From Lachnospiraceae bacterium (GTDB lineage Bacteria; Bacillota; Clostridia; Lachnospirales; Lachnospiraceae): a DNA stretch of 29,441 bases. This document shows, piece by piece, positions 23,178-29,441 of this stretch. The notes under the pieces are model-generated. The model was not told the DNA's origin, made no database searches, and saw nothing but the letters and a program-made list of their open reading frames with translations. Position 1 is the stretch's first letter. The number at the start of each line of letters is the position of its first letter. The stretch lies in contig CAAFXE010000118.1 in the NCBI GenBank assembly GCA_900766915.1, positions 1 to 29,441 on the forward strand, written 5' to 3'. A program made the position numbers and the translations under genes.

Positions 23178-23264
23178 TTAACAATTAACAAAGTAAATTC
23201 CACCGGCTACCATGAAAACAGCCAATATTGGTCTGTATTTGTTATCTTTAAAAATCATATCCAT
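23178..23264 (-). CDS. Candidate 28-residue membrane peptide
   Basis: A short frame with ATG at 23264, an AAGGA ribosome site five bases upstream and a TAA at 23178. It encodes a basic N-terminal part (Lys-Asp-Asn-Lys-Tyr-Arg) followed by a hydrophobic stretch (ILAVFMVAGGIYFV), the layout of a single-pass membrane peptide. It fills the gap between the LURP-one-like and DUF3784 genes. No homologue is known to me; it could be chance. Confidence 0.4.
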   Translation of the reverse strand: MDMIFKDNKYRPILAVFMVAGGIYFVNC

Positions 23265-23288
23265 TGAATCCTTCGCAAATGTACTTTG

Positions 23289-23759
23289 TCAATTTCTCGA
23301 GCATTTCTCTGCATCAATAGCCAAAACCAGCATCAATACTGACAATGCATCCGCAGTATTATTTACATCTATGACATAGGTATCTGTCCAGTTTAGCAGT
23401 TCTTTTGAAACGATTGCAACCAGCTTTCCTGAACTATCTACAATTTGATAATCCCATTCAAAGAAATCGCCCTCTACATGCCATCCATTATATTCAATAT
23501 CAAACACTGGCTTCAAAAATGTAAACTCCTTTTTGATACAGCCAACATAGGTACCGGACAAAAAGATTTCAAATTTCGGGAGCAATGTCAGAACTTTCTC
23601 CTGCAGCATTCCGATCTCATTACCATAAGAATCAAACACTTTCATACAATGTCCCCAGGAAAGCTGTCCTTTCACAACATATACTGCATTTCCGGCTTCG
23701 TCATAAATATCATAACTGTCAAACCACGAAAACAACCTTTGTTTGAATAATAATCTCAT
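23289..23759 (-). CDS. LURP-one-related (tubby/scramblase-fold) family protein
   Basis: A 156-residue cytosolic protein. 'LLFKQRLFSWFDSYDIYDEAGNAVYVVKGQLSWGHCMKVFD' and the following beta-rich blocks, ending in a hydrophobic helix 'ALSVLMLVLAIDAEKC', match the bacterial LURP-one-related family, whose fold resembles tubby and phospholipid scramblase. Its role in bacteria is unknown. GGGAG lies five bases upstream of the ATG. The ABC-F gene ends 98 bases upstream in the same direction. Confidence 0.85.
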   Translation of the reverse strand: MRLLFKQRLFSWFDSYDIYDEAGNAVYVVKGQLSWGHCMKVFDSYGNEIGMLQEKVLTLLPKFEIFLSGTYVGCIKKEFTFLKPVFDIEYNGWHVEGDFFEWDYQIVDSSGKLVAIVSKELLNWTDTYVIDVNNTADALSVLMLVLAIDAEKCSRN

Positions 23760-23856
23760 ACCCGCTCCCTTTCATTTCCTACAAGATATAAATTTCTGTT
23801 CCATCTCTGGATATATTCGTCTCTTTTATAACTTTTCTATCATCTCTATAACAATT

Positions 23857-25425
23857 TTACAGTCTGTCATCAAGTAATTGCAACCCATTTTTATTTAACT
23901 CATAGATTTTATCGCACACCTCATCAATATACTTTCTATCATGAGAAATACTAATAACAGCCCCCGGAAATTCTCGAAGCATTTTTCTTATCACCGGTCC
24001 TGACAATGGTGAAAAATTTCTTGTGGGTTCATCTAAAATGAGAACATTTGCTTCACTTAAACTCATTTTTAATAGAAGTACCTTTGCCTTTTGCCCTCCG
24101 GACAATTCCCGTATTGGATGCTCCATTTCGTCAGCAGTGTATTTCAGTGAGCCAAGGTAAGTTCTGATTCTTGTTCTTTCTTCCTTATCTCCGGATCTGT
24201 CAAGAAAATCAACAGGCGTTACATCCTGATTAAGCATATCCTCATAATTTTGCGGCATATATTCTGCTTTTATATCATTTCGATTCGTAAGTTCTTCTGC
24301 TATCTTTCTTAAAAGAGTCGTTTTTCCTGCGCCATTGGTTCCGACAATACATACCTTTTCTGCACCCTTGATGATAAGTTTAATGTCTTCAGCCAAAACT
24401 CTCTCTCCATCCGGAGTCATAAGCTTTGAAAGTTCATACTCTATAACTGTTTTCCCGGCGGGAATATATGAATTTTTATCTCCCAGTTTGAAAAAGATTG
24501 CTTCTTCCTGTTCCGGCATTTCAGTCATATTCTCATCCTCTTTTTCAAATCTTTTACCCATAGATTTAACGGTATGCATTTTATCTTTTAAATTGCGTGC
24601 GGCCTGCATTTTATCACAAAGATCTTTGCCCGCTCCACCGATGGTTTTCTGAGCACGATCTACACTCTGCAATATTCTTCTGTATTTTTCATCCCGAAGC
24701 TTTTTCTGTCTTCGATCATAAAGAGCCTGCTGTTCTTGACGCTCAAATTTGTGAAGCCGTTCCTCCACATACCTTCTATACGGAAGCCTTGCGATTGTAT
24801 ATCTCGCTTTGGTTTTCCGCACAATCTGCTCTATATGGATTATCATATTAGCCGTGTGTTCTATTAGCGTTTCATCATGAGAAATAAAAAGCACAATATG
24901 CTCCCAGTCATTAATGATCTTTTCAAGAAGTTCTAGGGTTACGATATCGATATCATTTGAAGGTTCATTCAATAATAGCACTGTCACATCTTGAATAAAA
25001 ATCCGCATTAGCTGCGTCTTTATTTTTTCGCCTCCTGAAAGGCTGCTCATTTCCTGATCACTATAGAAAAATTCATTTGTCATTCCAAATTTTCTCGCAA
25101 TGACAGCCAGTTCTCTCGGTGTTTTATTCCAGAACATTTCCTCCTCAGAAAAATATTCATATACAGTTTTTCTCTTATCTTCCTCAGACATTTCCTGTGG
25201 AAGATAACCAAATGTTTCGTTTCCGGTTATTTTCTCCCCCTCAGCTTCTATATAGTTTTCTATAAGCGACGGATTATAGATCCATTTCATTAACGTTGAT
25301 TTTCCATTACCTTCTTCTCCGATGATGACTGCCTTATCACCATCATTTAATACCATATTAAAATCATCAAGTATAACCCTGAGATCTTTTTTATGTGTCA
25401 AATTCAACTTCTTTATCTGTAACAT
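23857..25425 (-). CDS. ABC-F family ATPase (probable ribosome-protection/antibiotic-resistance type)
   Basis: A 522-residue protein with two ABC domains and no membrane part. Domain 1 has Walker A 'GEEGNGKST' (residues 36-44), signature 'LSGGEK' and Walker B 'LLLNEPSNDIDI' (Asn in place of the usual Asp). Domain 2 has 'GTNGAGKTT', 'LSGGQK' and 'LILDEPTRNFSPLSGPVIR'. The linker between them is long, helical and basic, which in ABC-F proteins reaches into the ribosome. The variant Walker B and 'RNFSPLS' blocks recall clostridial resistance ABC-Fs active against pleuromutilins, lincosamides and streptogramin A, but this is inference. I chose ATG 25425, seven bases after AAAGGAGG; the frame extends 20 residues upstream through the leader. 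A terminator-like hairpin directly before the ribosome site suggests attenuation. Confidence 0.88.
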   Translation of the reverse strand: MLQIKKLNLTHKKDLRVILDDFNMVLNDGDKAVIIGEEGNGKSTLMKWIYNPSLIENYIEAEGEKITGNETFGYLPQEMSEEDKRKTVYEYFSEEEMFWNKTPRELAVIARKFGMTNEFFYSDQEMSSLSGGEKIKTQLMRIFIQDVTVLLLNEPSNDIDIVTLELLEKIINDWEHIVLFISHDETLIEHTANMIIHIEQIVRKTKARYTIARLPYRRYVEERLHKFERQEQQALYDRRQKKLRDEKYRRILQSVDRAQKTIGGAGKDLCDKMQAARNLKDKMHTVKSMGKRFEKEDENMTEMPEQEEAIFFKLGDKNSYIPAGKTVIEYELSKLMTPDGERVLAEDIKLIIKGAEKVCIVGTNGAGKTTLLRKIAEELTNRNDIKAEYMPQNYEDMLNQDVTPVDFLDRSGDKEERTRIRTYLGSLKYTADEMEHPIRELSGGQKAKVLLLKMSLSEANVLILDEPTRNFSPLSGPVIRKMLREFPGAVISISHDRKYIDEVCDKIYELNKNGLQLLDDRL

Positions 25426-25456
25426 ACCGGGTCCTCCTTTTGCCTGTGTTTCTAAA

Positions 25457-25496
25457 GCAAAAACGAGCCTTTTTTGCATACGCAAAAATAGACTCG
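25457..25496 (-). terminator. Attenuator-like terminator in the ABC-F leader
   Basis: On the minus strand, arms 25482-25496 and 25464-25477 form a long stem (one bulge, one G-U) with a four-base loop, followed by TTTTTGC (25457-25463). The T-run ends about 20 bases before the ribosome site of the ABC-F gene, so unless read through it would stop transcription before the gene. An upstream hairpin with perfect 8-bp arms (TTTTCTTC/GAAGAAAA, 25515-25536) may be part of an alternative fold. Confidence 0.7.
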
Positions 25497-25635
25497 CTAA
25501 ATAGACCTCTATATCTTTTCTTCAAATAGAAGAAAATAAAGGAAATGTCTCTTGCGATAATCCAATTTAAGCGTGCACAAAAACAAGCCTGTTTCACACA
25601 GGTTTCTTCATCAAATGTGTCTTACTTAAATCAAA

Positions 25636-25650
25636 TTATCTACGTAACAT
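25636..25650 (-). CDS. Candidate leader peptide MLRR in the ABC-F leader
   Basis: A four-codon frame (ATG to TAA) follows AAGGTG by five bases, a good ribosome site, near the start of the predicted transcript. Very short leader peptides govern attenuation of several ABC-F resistance genes. Another mini-frame (MKKPV) lies just downstream without a clear ribosome site. Support is limited to the site and the context. Confidence 0.3.
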   Translation of the reverse strand: MLRR

Positions 25651-25694
25651 TCCTTCACCTTACACATGATGTGCCTTTCTCTTTTCTGTTAACC

Positions 25695-25723
25695 ATATTA
25701 ACATATTCTAATTCTCATGTAAA
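25695..25723 (-). promoter_or_regulatory. Sigma-A promoter of the ABC-F leader transcript
   Basis: On the minus strand TTTACA (25718-25723), 17 bases, TAATAT (25695-25700). It predicts a leader of about 260 bases before the ABC-F start codon. The rest of the 465-base gap between the ABC-F and VOC genes holds this leader and the VOC promoter; I see no other gene in it. Confidence 0.65.
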
Positions 25724-25813
25724 CAACAGTCTACCACAGAGAGCGTGAATTTGTCACTATAAAGTAAGCTTGAGTTTCCGATTTCTCCATTTTCTTTGAT
25801 TCTAAGTATCCAA

Positions 25814-25842
25814 TAGACACTCTTCTCTCCATATGGTATATT
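25814..25842 (+). promoter_or_regulatory. Sigma-A promoter of the VOC protein gene
   Basis: TAGACA (25814-25819), 17 bases, TATATT (25837-25842), about 50 bases before the start codon. A small hairpin (GCACC/GGTGC, 25859-25875) lies in the leader just before the GAGGA ribosome site. Confidence 0.65.
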
Positions 25843-25890
25843 TAACAGAAAAATACCGCACCATCCGCCGGTGCAGAAACGAGGATTTAA

Positions 25891-26256
25891 ATGAAATTTC
25901 AAATGTATCATGAAAATTATAATGTAGCAGACTTGGAAAGATCACTTGCGTTTTATGAAAAAGCATTGGGACTCTATGAAAAACGCCGCATCAACGGTGA
26001 TGGATTTATCATCGTTTATCTTGGTAATGAGGAAAGCTCTTTTGAACTGGAGCTTACCTGGTTAAAAGACCATCCGCAGCCCTATAACCTTGGAGAATGT
26101 GAGTTCCATCTGGCTTTTCGTACAGATGAATTTGAAGCTGCCCATAAGCTCCATGAAGAAATGGGCTGTATCTGCTTTGAAAACCCTTCCATGGGTATCT
26201 ACTTCATCACAGATCCGGATGGATATTGGCTGGAAATCGTACCGTCACATTCATAA
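25891..26256 (+). CDS. VOC-superfamily protein, glyoxalase I-like
   Basis: A 121-residue protein with the full four-ligand pattern of glyoxalase I: His7, Glu54 (in 'ELELTW'), His73 (in 'EFHLAF') and Glu115 (in 'GYWLEIVP'). The order and spacing match E. coli GloA, which isomerises the hemithioacetal of methylglyoxal and a thiol to a thioester. Glutathione is unusual in Clostridia, so the natural thiol may differ. GAGGA lies five bases before the ATG. It has its own promoter and terminator and is divergent from the ABC-F gene. Confidence 0.87.
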   Translation: MKFQMYHENYNVADLERSLAFYEKALGLYEKRRINGDGFIIVYLGNEESSFELELTWLKDHPQPYNLGECEFHLAFRTDEFEAAHKLHEEMGCICFENPSMGIYFITDPDGYWLEIVPSHS

Positions 26257-26286
26257 AGTGTTTTTGTTCCCAGAATTTTCTAAAAG

Positions 26287-26324
26287 AAAAATCCATGAAA
26301 AGAACGCTCTTTTCATGGATTTTT
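26287..26324. terminator. Bidirectional terminator between VOC and DUF134-NifX genes
   Basis: A perfect 17-bp stem (26287-26303 with 26308-26324), four-base loop, A-run on the left and T-run on the right. It serves the plus-strand VOC gene and the minus-strand DUF134 gene. Confidence 0.92.
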
Positions 26325-26369
26325 TAAATGTTCAGAGCAAGTCTCCAAAATGCTTTGCATTTCGTCGGG

Positions 26370-26870
26370 TTAAAAATCACCCGCAAATACCCTCAGCATG
26401 ACATTTCCATTTTCCACATCATAGATTTTGAACTGTTCGGTGTGACCGAAGTGCTGAAAGATTTCTCCGTTTTCGTAAGTGACTGCTATTCTCATAATAT
26501 GATCTCCTTTCGGTTTTTCGTGCATCGGATGGATTTTTTGCTGATAGCAATTTCTGCACCCGTAGGCTGCGCTGTTTCCGCTGCAGAGTGTAAAATCCCC
26601 TCCCTCGATTCGCAGAGGAAGTCCCTCAACCAGCGCATCGGCCAGTTTTTTGCGGGCAGCTGCATAAATCTGCTGAACCGTTGTTCTGGCAATACGCATA
26701 TATTCTCCGCATTGCTCCTGAGAAAAACCTTCACGGTCAATCAGGCGAATGGATTCATACTCATCCACATTCAGGACAATGGGAGTCAGTTCCTCGCCGC
26801 CACGAACCGGAACAAAACCATCATTATCCGGCAAACAACAAACTTTTCTGCATTTTCTCGGTCTTGGCAT
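26370..26870 (-). CDS. DUF134 (UPF0251) DNA-binding protein fused to a truncated NifX-like domain
   Basis: A 166-residue protein. Residues 1-90 are a DUF134 domain: a basic 'RPRKCRKVCC' start and a sigma-70 region 4-like helix-turn-helix ('LNVDEYESIRLIDREGFSQEQCGEYMRIARTTVQQIY'). A Cys-containing tail follows ('LCSGN', 'CRNC'). From Met126 comes the start of a dinitrogenase Fe-Mo cofactor (NifX/NifB C-terminal) domain: 'MRIAVTYENGEIFQHFGHTEQF'. That domain usually has about 110 residues, but the frame stops after 41. A complete ribosome site (AAAGGAG) precedes Met126 at 26495, as if it had been, or still is, a separate start. GGAGGTG before the main ATG is good. It is divergent from the Crp/Fnr gene. 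DNA-binding is inferred from the family. Confidence 0.8.
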   Translation of the reverse strand: MPRPRKCRKVCCLPDNDGFVPVRGGEELTPIVLNVDEYESIRLIDREGFSQEQCGEYMRIARTTVQQIYAAARKKLADALVEGLPLRIEGGDFTLCSGNSAAYGCRNCYQQKIHPMHEKPKGDHIMRIAVTYENGEIFQHFGHTEQFKIYDVENGNVMLRVFAGDF

Positions 26871-26934
26871 AGATTCACCTCCATATTATTTGCGGCATAT
26901 GCCATTTATACGATCATTGCACATCTCCCTTTCC

Positions 26935-26965
26935 CATATGTCAACGGAATTATTGACATATGTCA
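26935..26965. promoter_or_regulatory. Palindromic operator over the -35 box of the Crp/Fnr gene
   Basis: CATATGTCA (26935-26943) and TGACATATG (26954-26962) are 9-bp arms ten bases apart, and 26954-26965 is itself a perfect 12-bp palindrome (TGACAT-ATGTCA) that fits a Crp/Fnr-type TTGAC-N4-GTCA site. It overlaps the -35 hexamer, so binding would repress; autoregulation by the adjacent Crp/Fnr protein is the simplest reading. Confidence 0.6.
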
Positions 26966-26981
26966 TAAATCATTTTATACT
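26953..26981 (+). promoter_or_regulatory. Sigma-A promoter of the Crp/Fnr gene
   Basis: TTGACA (26953-26958), 17 bases, TATACT (26976-26981), 25 bases before the start codon, hence a very short leader holding AAGGAGGTG. Confidence 0.85.
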
Positions 26982-27005
26982 ATATGTATTCAAGGAGGTG
27001 TACCC

Positions 27006-27665
27006 ATGGATTTTTCATCCTATTTTCCAATTTGGAACAAACTGACACCGACCCAGCAGCAGATTTTGGAGCGAAATGCAGTTTTACGAAAAGTGGACAA
27101 AGGGACTGTGATTCACAACGGAACTGTGGAGTGTACCGGTCTTCTGCTGGTAAGAAGCGGACAGCTTCGTGCCTATATTCTTTCCGATGAAGGACGGGAG
27201 ATTAGCCTCTATCGTTTGTTTGATCGGGATATTTGCCTGTTTTCCGCCTCCTGTATGATGAACAGCATTCAGTTTGAGATCACCATTGAGGCGCAGAAGG
27301 ATACCACGATGTGGGTTATTTCTGCTGACACTTATGGACGCTTAATGAAAGATTCTGCTGTGGTAGCTAATTTTACCAACGAAATTATGGCCACCCGTTT
27401 TTCTGAGGTTATGTGGCTCATGGAGCAGATCATGTGGAAAAGCTTTGATAAAAGGCTGGCAGGATTTCTGCTGGAGGAATGCAGCTTAGAGGGAACAAAC
27501 ATCCTCAAGATTACCCATGAAACCATTGCTGGCCACATGGGTACCGCCCGTGAGGTAGTTACTCGAATGCTTCGCTATTTCCAGAACGAGGGTATGGTCA
27601 ATCTGACTCGTGGAACATTGGAGGTTACAGACGAAGCTGCATTGGAGGAACTGCAAAATTCCTAA
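27006..27665 (+). CDS. Crp/Fnr family transcriptional regulator
   Basis: A 219-residue regulator: N-terminal cyclic-nucleotide-binding-like beta-roll (about 15-120), dimerisation helix, and C-terminal winged helix with the HTH 'ITHETIAGHMGTAREVVTRMLRYFQNEGMV' in overlapping parts (about 169-198). Cys43, Cys77, Cys83 and Cys159 are present; Cys77/Cys83 in 'DICLFSASC' could be redox-sensitive, but the FNR-type N-terminal Fe-S Cys cluster is absent. The cAMP-binding Arg/Ser signature is not seen. The start at ATG 27006 is fixed by GGAGGTG five bases upstream; the frame is open much further upstream through the divergent gene, but this is non-coding here. The convergent CoA-disulfide-reductase gene suggests a thiol/redox or sulfide role. 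Confidence 0.92.
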   Translation: MDFSSYFPIWNKLTPTQQQILERNAVLRKVDKGTVIHNGTVECTGLLLVRSGQLRAYILSDEGREISLYRLFDRDICLFSASCMMNSIQFEITIEAQKDTTMWVISADTYGRLMKDSAVVANFTNEIMATRFSEVMWLMEQIMWKSFDKRLAGFLLEECSLEGTNILKITHETIAGHMGTAREVVTRMLRYFQNEGMVNLTRGTLEVTDEAALEELQNS

Positions 27666-27723
27666 GCAACAGCTAATCCTGCTGATTATCGCCTCGGCTG
27701 TGCTTGGAATTATCATTTACTAA
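27658..27723 (+). CDS. Possible 21-residue hydrophobic peptide after the Crp/Fnr gene
   Basis: A short frame overlaps the Crp/Fnr stop and encodes Pro-Lys-Gln-Gln followed by 'LILLIIASAVLGIIIY' and a stop. It has GGAGG nine bases upstream, but the codon at that place is ATT, a very rare initiator. It may be a genuine tiny membrane peptide or the remnant of a lost membrane gene. Confidence 0.2.
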   Translation: MPKQQLILLIIASAVLGIIIY

Positions 27724-27726
27724 AGG

Positions 27727-27768
27727 ATAACCCCTTCTCATTTCCTGTGGAATCTGAGAAGGGGTTAT
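27727..27768. terminator. Bidirectional terminator between Crp/Fnr and CoA-disulfide reductase genes
   Basis: A 14-bp perfect stem (27727-27740 with 27755-27768), with an additional three-pair inner stem (TCC/GGA) in the loop, between convergent genes. It begins 3 bases from the stop codon of the minus-strand gene. Confidence 0.85.
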
Positions 27769-27770
27769 TG

Positions 27771-29441
27771 TTATTTGTCCATACCGCAGGCGGTGGCGGA
27801 TTCAATGAGGCAGCGATCATTGGTCACCGCATCGTAGAACCGGAAGCCGCCGGAGAAGTTATAGCAGTCAAAGCCGTTTCCAGCCAGGATACGACAGGCA
27901 ATGTAGCTGCGCAAGCCGCTCTGGCAGATGACATAGACAGGCTTATGCTTGTCCAGTTCATCCAACCGCTCTCGCAGCTCGTCCACTGGGATATTTAAGA
28001 AACCGTCAATGTGTCCGTGGGTGAATTCTTCTGCAGTGCGGGTGTCCAACAGAGTTACACTTCGGTCATGAGGAAGATTATTTGCTTCTTCCAGATGCCA
28101 CTGTTTCAGAACACCGTTTGCGATATTCTCAATCATAAAGCCCGCCATGTTTACAGGGTCTTTGGCGGAGGAGTAAGGCGGTGCGTAGGCCAGATCCAGA
28201 TCCTTCAGCTCTGTGGCTTTCATTCCTGCACGAATAGCGGTAGCCAGTACATCGATGCGCTTATCCACACCTTCGTAACCTACGATCTGAGCGCCCAGTA
28301 GTTGATAAGTTTCTTTTTCAAAAACCACTTTCATAGTCATGACCTTCCCACCGGGGTAGTAGCCCGCATGGCTCATAGGCGACAGGATAACCGTATCAAC
28401 ATCCAGCCCTGCTTTTCTGGCGTTGGTCTCATTCACACCGGTGGTGGCGGCGGTCATGTCAAAGACCTTGATGACACTGCTGCCCTGAGAGCCGGTATAA
28501 TGGCTGTCTCCTCCGCAGATGTTGTCCGCAGCAATTCGTCCCTGTTTGTTAGCAGGGCCCGCCAAAGAAATCAGAGCATCCTGCCCTGTGACAAAGTGCT
28601 TCACCTGCACCGCATCACCCACAGCATAGATGTCTGAAATGGAGGTTTCCATCCGGTCATTGACCACAATACTTCCCTTAATGCCCAGTTCTAACCCGGC
28701 ATCTTTTGCAAGGGTGGTTTCGGGAGAAACACCAATGGCCAGGATTACCATATCTGCATGGAGAGGCTGTTCATCTTTCAGCAGCACATCCACGCCTCCG
28801 CCCACTTCCGCAAACCCTTCCACGGTATGACCCAGTGCCAGCTTAACACCGTGCCCTCGCATTTCATTGTGTATAAAAGCAGCCATATCGGAATCAAAGG
28901 GATTCATAAGCTGTTTTGGACGCTGGACAATGGTGACCTCCATTCCCAGTTCCCGCAGGTTTTCTGCCAGCTCCAACCCAATGAAGCCACCACCTGCCAG
29001 TACGGCAGACTTAGGATGGTTTATATTGATGTAATCCTTGATGCGGAAGGTGTCCTCCACGGTGCGCAGGGTGAACAGTTTATCAAGACCTAAGCCGGGA
29101 AGCCTGGGTTGGGTAGGCTTGGCACCGGGAGAAAGAATCAGCTTGTCATAGCTTTCCTCGAATTCCTCTCCGGTTTGCAGATTCTTGACGGAAACGGTCT
29201 TTTTGTCAGGATGGATAGCCGTGACCTCATGGCGTACCTTCATGTTCACACGGAACCGGGAGAAGAAGCTCTCCGGTGTCTGGAGGGTCAGATCTTCCGG
29301 ATCGGTAATTACATCTCCGATATAGTAAGGCAGACCGCAGTTGGCATAGGAAATAAACTTTGACCGCTCAAAAACCACAATTTCTGCCTGCTCATTTAGT
29401 CTGCGAATACGGGCGGCAGCGGTAGCACCGCCAGCCACACC
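27771..29441 (-). CDS. CoA-disulfide reductase-like FAD/NADH oxidoreductase with C-terminal rhodanese domain, 5' end outside window
   Basis: The frame is open to the right edge (Gly-Val-Ala-Gly-Gly of the FAD dinucleotide fold), so about ten N-terminal residues lie outside; the GTG near the edge is an internal Val, not the start. 557 residues are visible. The N-terminal pyridine-nucleotide-disulfide oxidoreductase part has the single active Cys in 'SYANCGLPYYIGD', an NAD fold 'AVLAGGGFIGLELAENL' and the FAD-binding 'DIYAVGDAV'. The dimerisation domain follows ('HAGYYPGGKVMTMKVVF'). The C-terminal rhodanese domain has the active-site loop 'CQSGLRSY' and 'FSGGFRFYD'. Such fusions reduce CoA disulfide or CoA persulfide/polysulfide with NAD(P)H. 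The convergent Crp/Fnr gene probably regulates it. Confidence 0.92.
   Translation of the reverse strand, partial: GVAGGATAAARIRRLNEQAEIVVFERSKFISYANCGLPYYIGDVITDPEDLTLQTPESFFSRFRVNMKVRHEVTAIHPDKKTVSVKNLQTGEEFEESYDKLILSPGAKPTQPRLPGLGLDKLFTLRTVEDTFRIKDYININHPKSAVLAGGGFIGLELAENLRELGMEVTIVQRPKQLMNPFDSDMAAFIHNEMRGHGVKLALGHTVEGFAEVGGGVDVLLKDEQPLHADMVILAIGVSPETTLAKDAGLELGIKGSIVVNDRMETSISDIYAVGDAVQVKHFVTGQDALISLAGPANKQGRIAADNICGGDSHYTGSQGSSVIKVFDMTAATTGVNETNARKAGLDVDTVILSPMSHAGYYPGGKVMTMKVVFEKETYQLLGAQIVGYEGVDKRIDVLATAIRAGMKATELKDLDLAYAPPYSSAKDPVNMAGFMIENIANGVLKQWHLEEANNLPHDRSVTLLDTRTAEEFTHGHIDGFLNIPVDELRERLDELDKHKPVYVICQSGLRSYIACRILAGNGFDCYNFSGGFRFYDAVTNDRCLIESATACGMDK

Noticed and set aside
25391..25597. 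68-codon minus-strand frame over the ABC-F leader
   Set aside because: It begins at a GTG with only a weak ribosome site, runs through the attenuator hairpin and overlaps the ABC-F start out of frame; it is Cys/Arg-rich and not protein-like.
26328..27005. Very long plus-strand frame running into the Crp/Fnr gene
   Set aside because: The first two thirds are antisense to the DUF134-NifX gene and pass through its promoter region; the consensus promoter and ribosome site fix the real start at 27006.
1..29441. tRNA, rRNA, CRISPR array, prophage or insertion sequence
   Set aside because: No cloverleaf, rRNA-like stretch, regularly spaced repeats, transposase or integrase was recognised by eye; a covariance-model scan would be needed to exclude small RNAs.

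Overview
The window is chromosomal DNA of a low-to-mid G+C, strictly anaerobic Firmicute, most likely a gut Lachnospiraceae (Clostridia). This rests on Shine-Dalgarno sites of AGGAGG type, sigma-A promoters, the GGGtGRT/NifU-like pair, the UPF0210-ACT pair, the YycJ/WalJ hydrolase, TmcAL and a Gram-positive type IV pilus cluster. No rRNA, tRNA, CRISPR, prophage or transposase was found. The family assignment is inference; genus cannot be told from this sequence.

Left part (1-4.5 kb, minus strand): a type IV pilus operon in the order pilB, pilT, pilC, pilin, driven by a near-consensus promoter at 4502-4530. PilB carries two c-di-GMP-type MshEN motifs, PilC seems to use a CTG start, and the pilin runs off the left edge. 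At 4.6-6.5 kb a two-gene operon encodes a NifU-like scaffold and a GGGtGRT protein of unknown role, with clustered TGTCA/TGACA inverted repeats upstream and a clear terminator. At 6.55-10.0 kb lie topB, a left-handed beta-helix (hexapeptide) protein and a TraX-family membrane protein.

Middle (10-21.2 kb): tmcAL is divergent from topB. Downstream of tmcAL, at 11.49-11.70 kb, is a ~205 bp long-range inverted repeat that no gene explains. Then comes a long minus-strand gene series: a cytoplasmic BMP/ParB-like fusion, a metallophosphoesterase, a PHP phosphoesterase, a zinc-finger membrane protein, polA, coaE, walJ, an ACT-domain protein and UPF0210. Most of these are spaced by 1-30 bases.

Right part (21.2-29.4 kb): an NSS-family Na+ symporter (plus strand); a minus-strand group comprising an ABC-F ATPase behind a ~260-nt leader with an attenuator-like terminator, a LURP-one-like protein, a tiny membrane peptide candidate and a DUF3784 protein; a glyoxalase-like VOC protein; and a redox cluster with a DUF134-NifX fusion, a Crp/Fnr regulator with a palindrome over its -35 box, and a CoA-disulfide-reductase/rhodanese cut by the right edge.

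Most notable second-look items: the 11.5 kb structured element, the ParB-like/BMP fusion with a structured leader, the GGGtGRT-NifU pair with its operator cluster, the ABC-F attenuator, and a 26-bp palindromic repeat found in two separate divergent intergenic regions.
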